Shown piece after piece: positions 5,962-7,188 of a stretch of DNA of 7,188 bases (position 1 is the stretch's first letter; the number at the start of each line of letters is the position of its first letter). The notes under the pieces are model-generated. The model was not told where the DNA came from. It saw nothing but the letters and a program-made list of their open reading frames with translations, and made no database searches. The DNA comes from Bog-756 sp035534835 (GTDB lineage Bacteria; Actinomycetota; Acidimicrobiia; Acidimicrobiales; RAAP-2), in assembly GCA_035534835.1 (NCBI GenBank), contig DATLRE010000163.1, forward strand, positions 1-7,188, given 5' to 3'. The position numbers were made by a program, and so were the translations under genes.

Positions 5962-5975
5962 CGAACGCATGTTCG
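5962..5975. promoter_or_regulatory. SOS box (LexA operator) upstream of recA
   Basis: CGAAC-GCAT-GTTCG, followed by A, matches the actinobacterial consensus TCGAAC-N4-GTTCGA at 11 of 12 defined positions. LexA bound here would repress recA until DNA damage triggers its cleavage. The ATG of the divergent DUF3048 gene lies 57 bases away on the other side, so that gene may share the operator. Confidence 0.9.
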
Positions 5976-5996
5976 ATGGTGGACCCCCGCACTGAC
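5976..5996 (-). promoter_or_regulatory. Possible PafBC-type (LexA-independent) damage promoter
   Basis: The minus strand reads GTCAGTG (5990-5996), exactly 8 bases, then CACCAT (5976-5981). The mycobacterial damage-promoter motif is TTGTCRGTG-N8-TANNNT. The match is 7 of 7 in the core GTCAGTG with exact spacing, but the two leading T's are missing and the -10 keeps only 2 of its 3 fixed bases. It abuts the SOS box. Confidence 0.35.
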
Positions 5997-6018
5997 CGGC
6001 GGCCTGCTCCGGCCGAAG

Positions 6019-6024
6019 TAGCGT
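6019..6024 (+). promoter_or_regulatory. -10 element of a likely leaderless transcript for the DUF3048 gene
   Basis: TAGCGT (TANNNT pattern) ends 7 bases before the ATG at 6032, which places transcription start at or next to the A of the ATG. No Shine-Dalgarno sequence precedes that ATG. Leaderless mRNAs of exactly this geometry are common in actinobacteria. No clear -35 is seen. Confidence 0.6.
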
Positions 6025-6031
6025 CACCCTG

Positions 6032-7188
6032 ATGCCGGACGACGAACCGACCACACCCGAGACCCCTGACGGAACCCCCGAGCGGGCACCCGAGCCTCCC
6101 GGCGGCGCCGTATCCGGCCCCCCGGACACCTCCGGCACCGCCGGCGGCGGAGGCGGGGGCACCGGCGACGGACCTCCGTCGGTGCTGTCCCGCAAGGAGC
6201 TGCGCGACCAGCGTGCGGGCTCGTCGTGGACGAAGTGGTACGTGCTCGGAGCCGCCGCGCTCCTCGTCGTCGTCGGGGGCGTGCTGGCCGCCGTGATCGC
6301 CGGAGGTTCCCCCGCCGCGAAGAAGTCGGCCCCCACCACCACGACGGCCACCACGGCGGCGCCGGTCGTGGCCACCTGCCCGCTCACCGGGACGCCCGCG
6401 CCCGGTGGCACCGTACCGCCGCGTCCCGCGCTGGCGGCCAAGATCGGCAACTACACCGACGACCGGCCCTCGGCAGGGCTGAACCACGCCGACGTCGTGT
6501 TCGAGGAGCCGGTCGAGGGCTCGTACACCCGCCTCGTCGCCGTCTTCCAGTGCCAGGGGGCGTCCCAGGTCGGCGACCTCCGCTCCGCCCGGCAGCCCGA
6601 CGTGGGCATCCTGTCGCAGCTGTCCAACCCCGTCTTCGTCCACGCCGGCGGGATCAACCCCGTGCTGAACCTCCTCGCCAACGCTCCCATCCAGGACAAG
6701 AACATCCTCGACGGCGGCATGGGGTCGATCACCCTGCACCCCGGTGGTCGGTACGCCCCCTACGACACGTTCACCGACACGGCGTCCGTGTGGTCGACGG
6801 TCCCGTCCGACAGCACGCCCCCGGCGCCGATCTTCACCTTTTCGGCGGTGCCCCCGACCGGTGCGGTGCCCGCATCCGGACTCGGCGTCCACATCCCCTT
6901 CTCCACCGAGGCCGACGTGACCTGGACGTGGAACCCGTCCGGCTCCAACTACCTGCGGGCCTATTCGGGTGTGCCGGACAAGCTCGTCGACGGCAGTCAG
7001 ACCGCGGCCACCAACGTCGTCGTGATGACCGTGCCGACCTTCATCGGGCCGTGGGCCGAGAACAGCGAGGGGGGCCGCGAGGTCGAGGTGACGGCCACCG
7101 GATCCGGTCCGGTGGTGGTGCTGCGCGACGGCATGGCCATCACCGGGACGTGGTCCCGGTCCAGCCTCACCCAGCCGGCCACCTTCAC
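6032..7188 (+). CDS. Membrane-anchored DUF3048 (YerB-like) protein, 3' end beyond window
   Basis: 385 residues are visible before the window ends. Residues 1-65 are Pro/Gly/Thr-rich, charged and probably disordered in the cytoplasm. A single membrane segment follows at about 70-91 (VLGAAALLVVVGGVLAAVIA), then a Thr/Ala-rich linker (99-113), so the rest is probably extracytoplasmic. The DUF3048 N-terminal pattern is clear: ALAAKIGN at 133-140, DDRPSAGLNHADVVFEEPVEG at 143-163, TRLVAVFQ, VGDLRSARQPD at 180-190 and VHAGG at 203-207. A second part with a YLRAYSGVPDKLVDG segment (308-321), NVVVM and VVVLRDGMAITGTWSR (361-376) matches the family's C-terminal domain. Bacillus YerB, a relative, is a lipoprotein; here a signal anchor replaces the lipobox. 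Molecular function is unknown. The start is the ATG fitting the leaderless -10. It is divergent from recA and shares its control region. Confidence 0.88.
   Translation, partial: MPDDEPTTPETPDGTPERAPEPPGGAVSGPPDTSGTAGGGGGGTGDGPPSVLSRKELRDQRAGSSWTKWYVLGAAALLVVVGGVLAAVIAGGSPAAKKSAPTTTTATTAAPVVATCPLTGTPAPGGTVPPRPALAAKIGNYTDDRPSAGLNHADVVFEEPVEGSYTRLVAVFQCQGASQVGDLRSARQPDVGILSQLSNPVFVHAGGINPVLNLLANAPIQDKNILDGGMGSITLHPGGRYAPYDTFTDTASVWSTVPSDSTPPAPIFTFSAVPPTGAVPASGLGVHIPFSTEADVTWTWNPSGSNYLRAYSGVPDKLVDGSQTAATNVVVMTVPTFIGPWAENSEGGREVEVTATGSGPVVVLRDGMAITGTWSRSSLTQPATF

Noticed and set aside
6131..6180. GGC-rich repetitive stretch resembling a short tandem repeat.
   Set aside because: It encodes the Gly/Pro-rich disordered N-terminus of the DUF3048 protein; the units are irregular.
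5768..6892. A 374-codon minus-strand frame across the recA upstream region and the DUF3048 gene.
   Set aside because: It overlaps the recA start, the SOS box and a gene with clear DUF3048 motifs, and its translation is repetitive Gly/Arg.

Overview
The window is very GC-rich, with nearly every third codon position G or C. It is almost certainly chromosomal DNA of an actinobacterium. The evidence is an F420-type luciferase-like oxidoreductase, a DUF3054 protein, an actinobacterial-type LexA box upstream of recA, and a leaderless-type start signal. The Thr-rich linker and the Tat-exported dimethylformamidase-like protein would suit the class Acidimicrobiia, but that is a guess. No mobile element, tRNA, rRNA or CRISPR array was seen.

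Left part (1-2618, minus strand): a tight four-gene operon, read right to left. It encodes an LLM-class F420-dependent oxidoreductase (Rv2161c-like), a SnoaL/NTF2-like protein, a short-chain dehydrogenase/reductase, and a small DUF3054 membrane protein cut by the left window edge. Each junction is a 4-base stop/start overlap (ATGA, ATGA, GTGA), so translation is probably coupled. The gene content suggests a redox pathway for a small organic substrate, but the substrate cannot be read from the sequence.

Middle (2619-4704): a divergent intergenic region holds candidate promoters and a strong inverted repeat. It leads into a plus-strand gene for a Tat-exported protein of the N,N-dimethylformamidase large-subunit-like family, with a GHDEYWS metal-site motif. 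This gene converges on recA, and a long GC-rich hairpin lies between the two stops.

Right part (4705-7188): recA (minus strand, intein-free) is divergent from a plus-strand gene for a membrane-anchored DUF3048 (YerB-like) protein, cut by the right edge. The 253-base region between them carries a near-consensus SOS box, a -10 element next to it, a weaker match to the LexA-independent damage promoter known from mycobacteria, and a leaderless -10 for the DUF3048 gene. It therefore looks like a shared damage-responsive control region.

No clearly new multi-gene system is evident. The observations most worth checking are the Tat-exported dimethylformamidase-like enzyme with no visible small subunit, the overlapping SOS and second damage-promoter signals between recA and the DUF3048 gene, and the coupled oxidoreductase operon.
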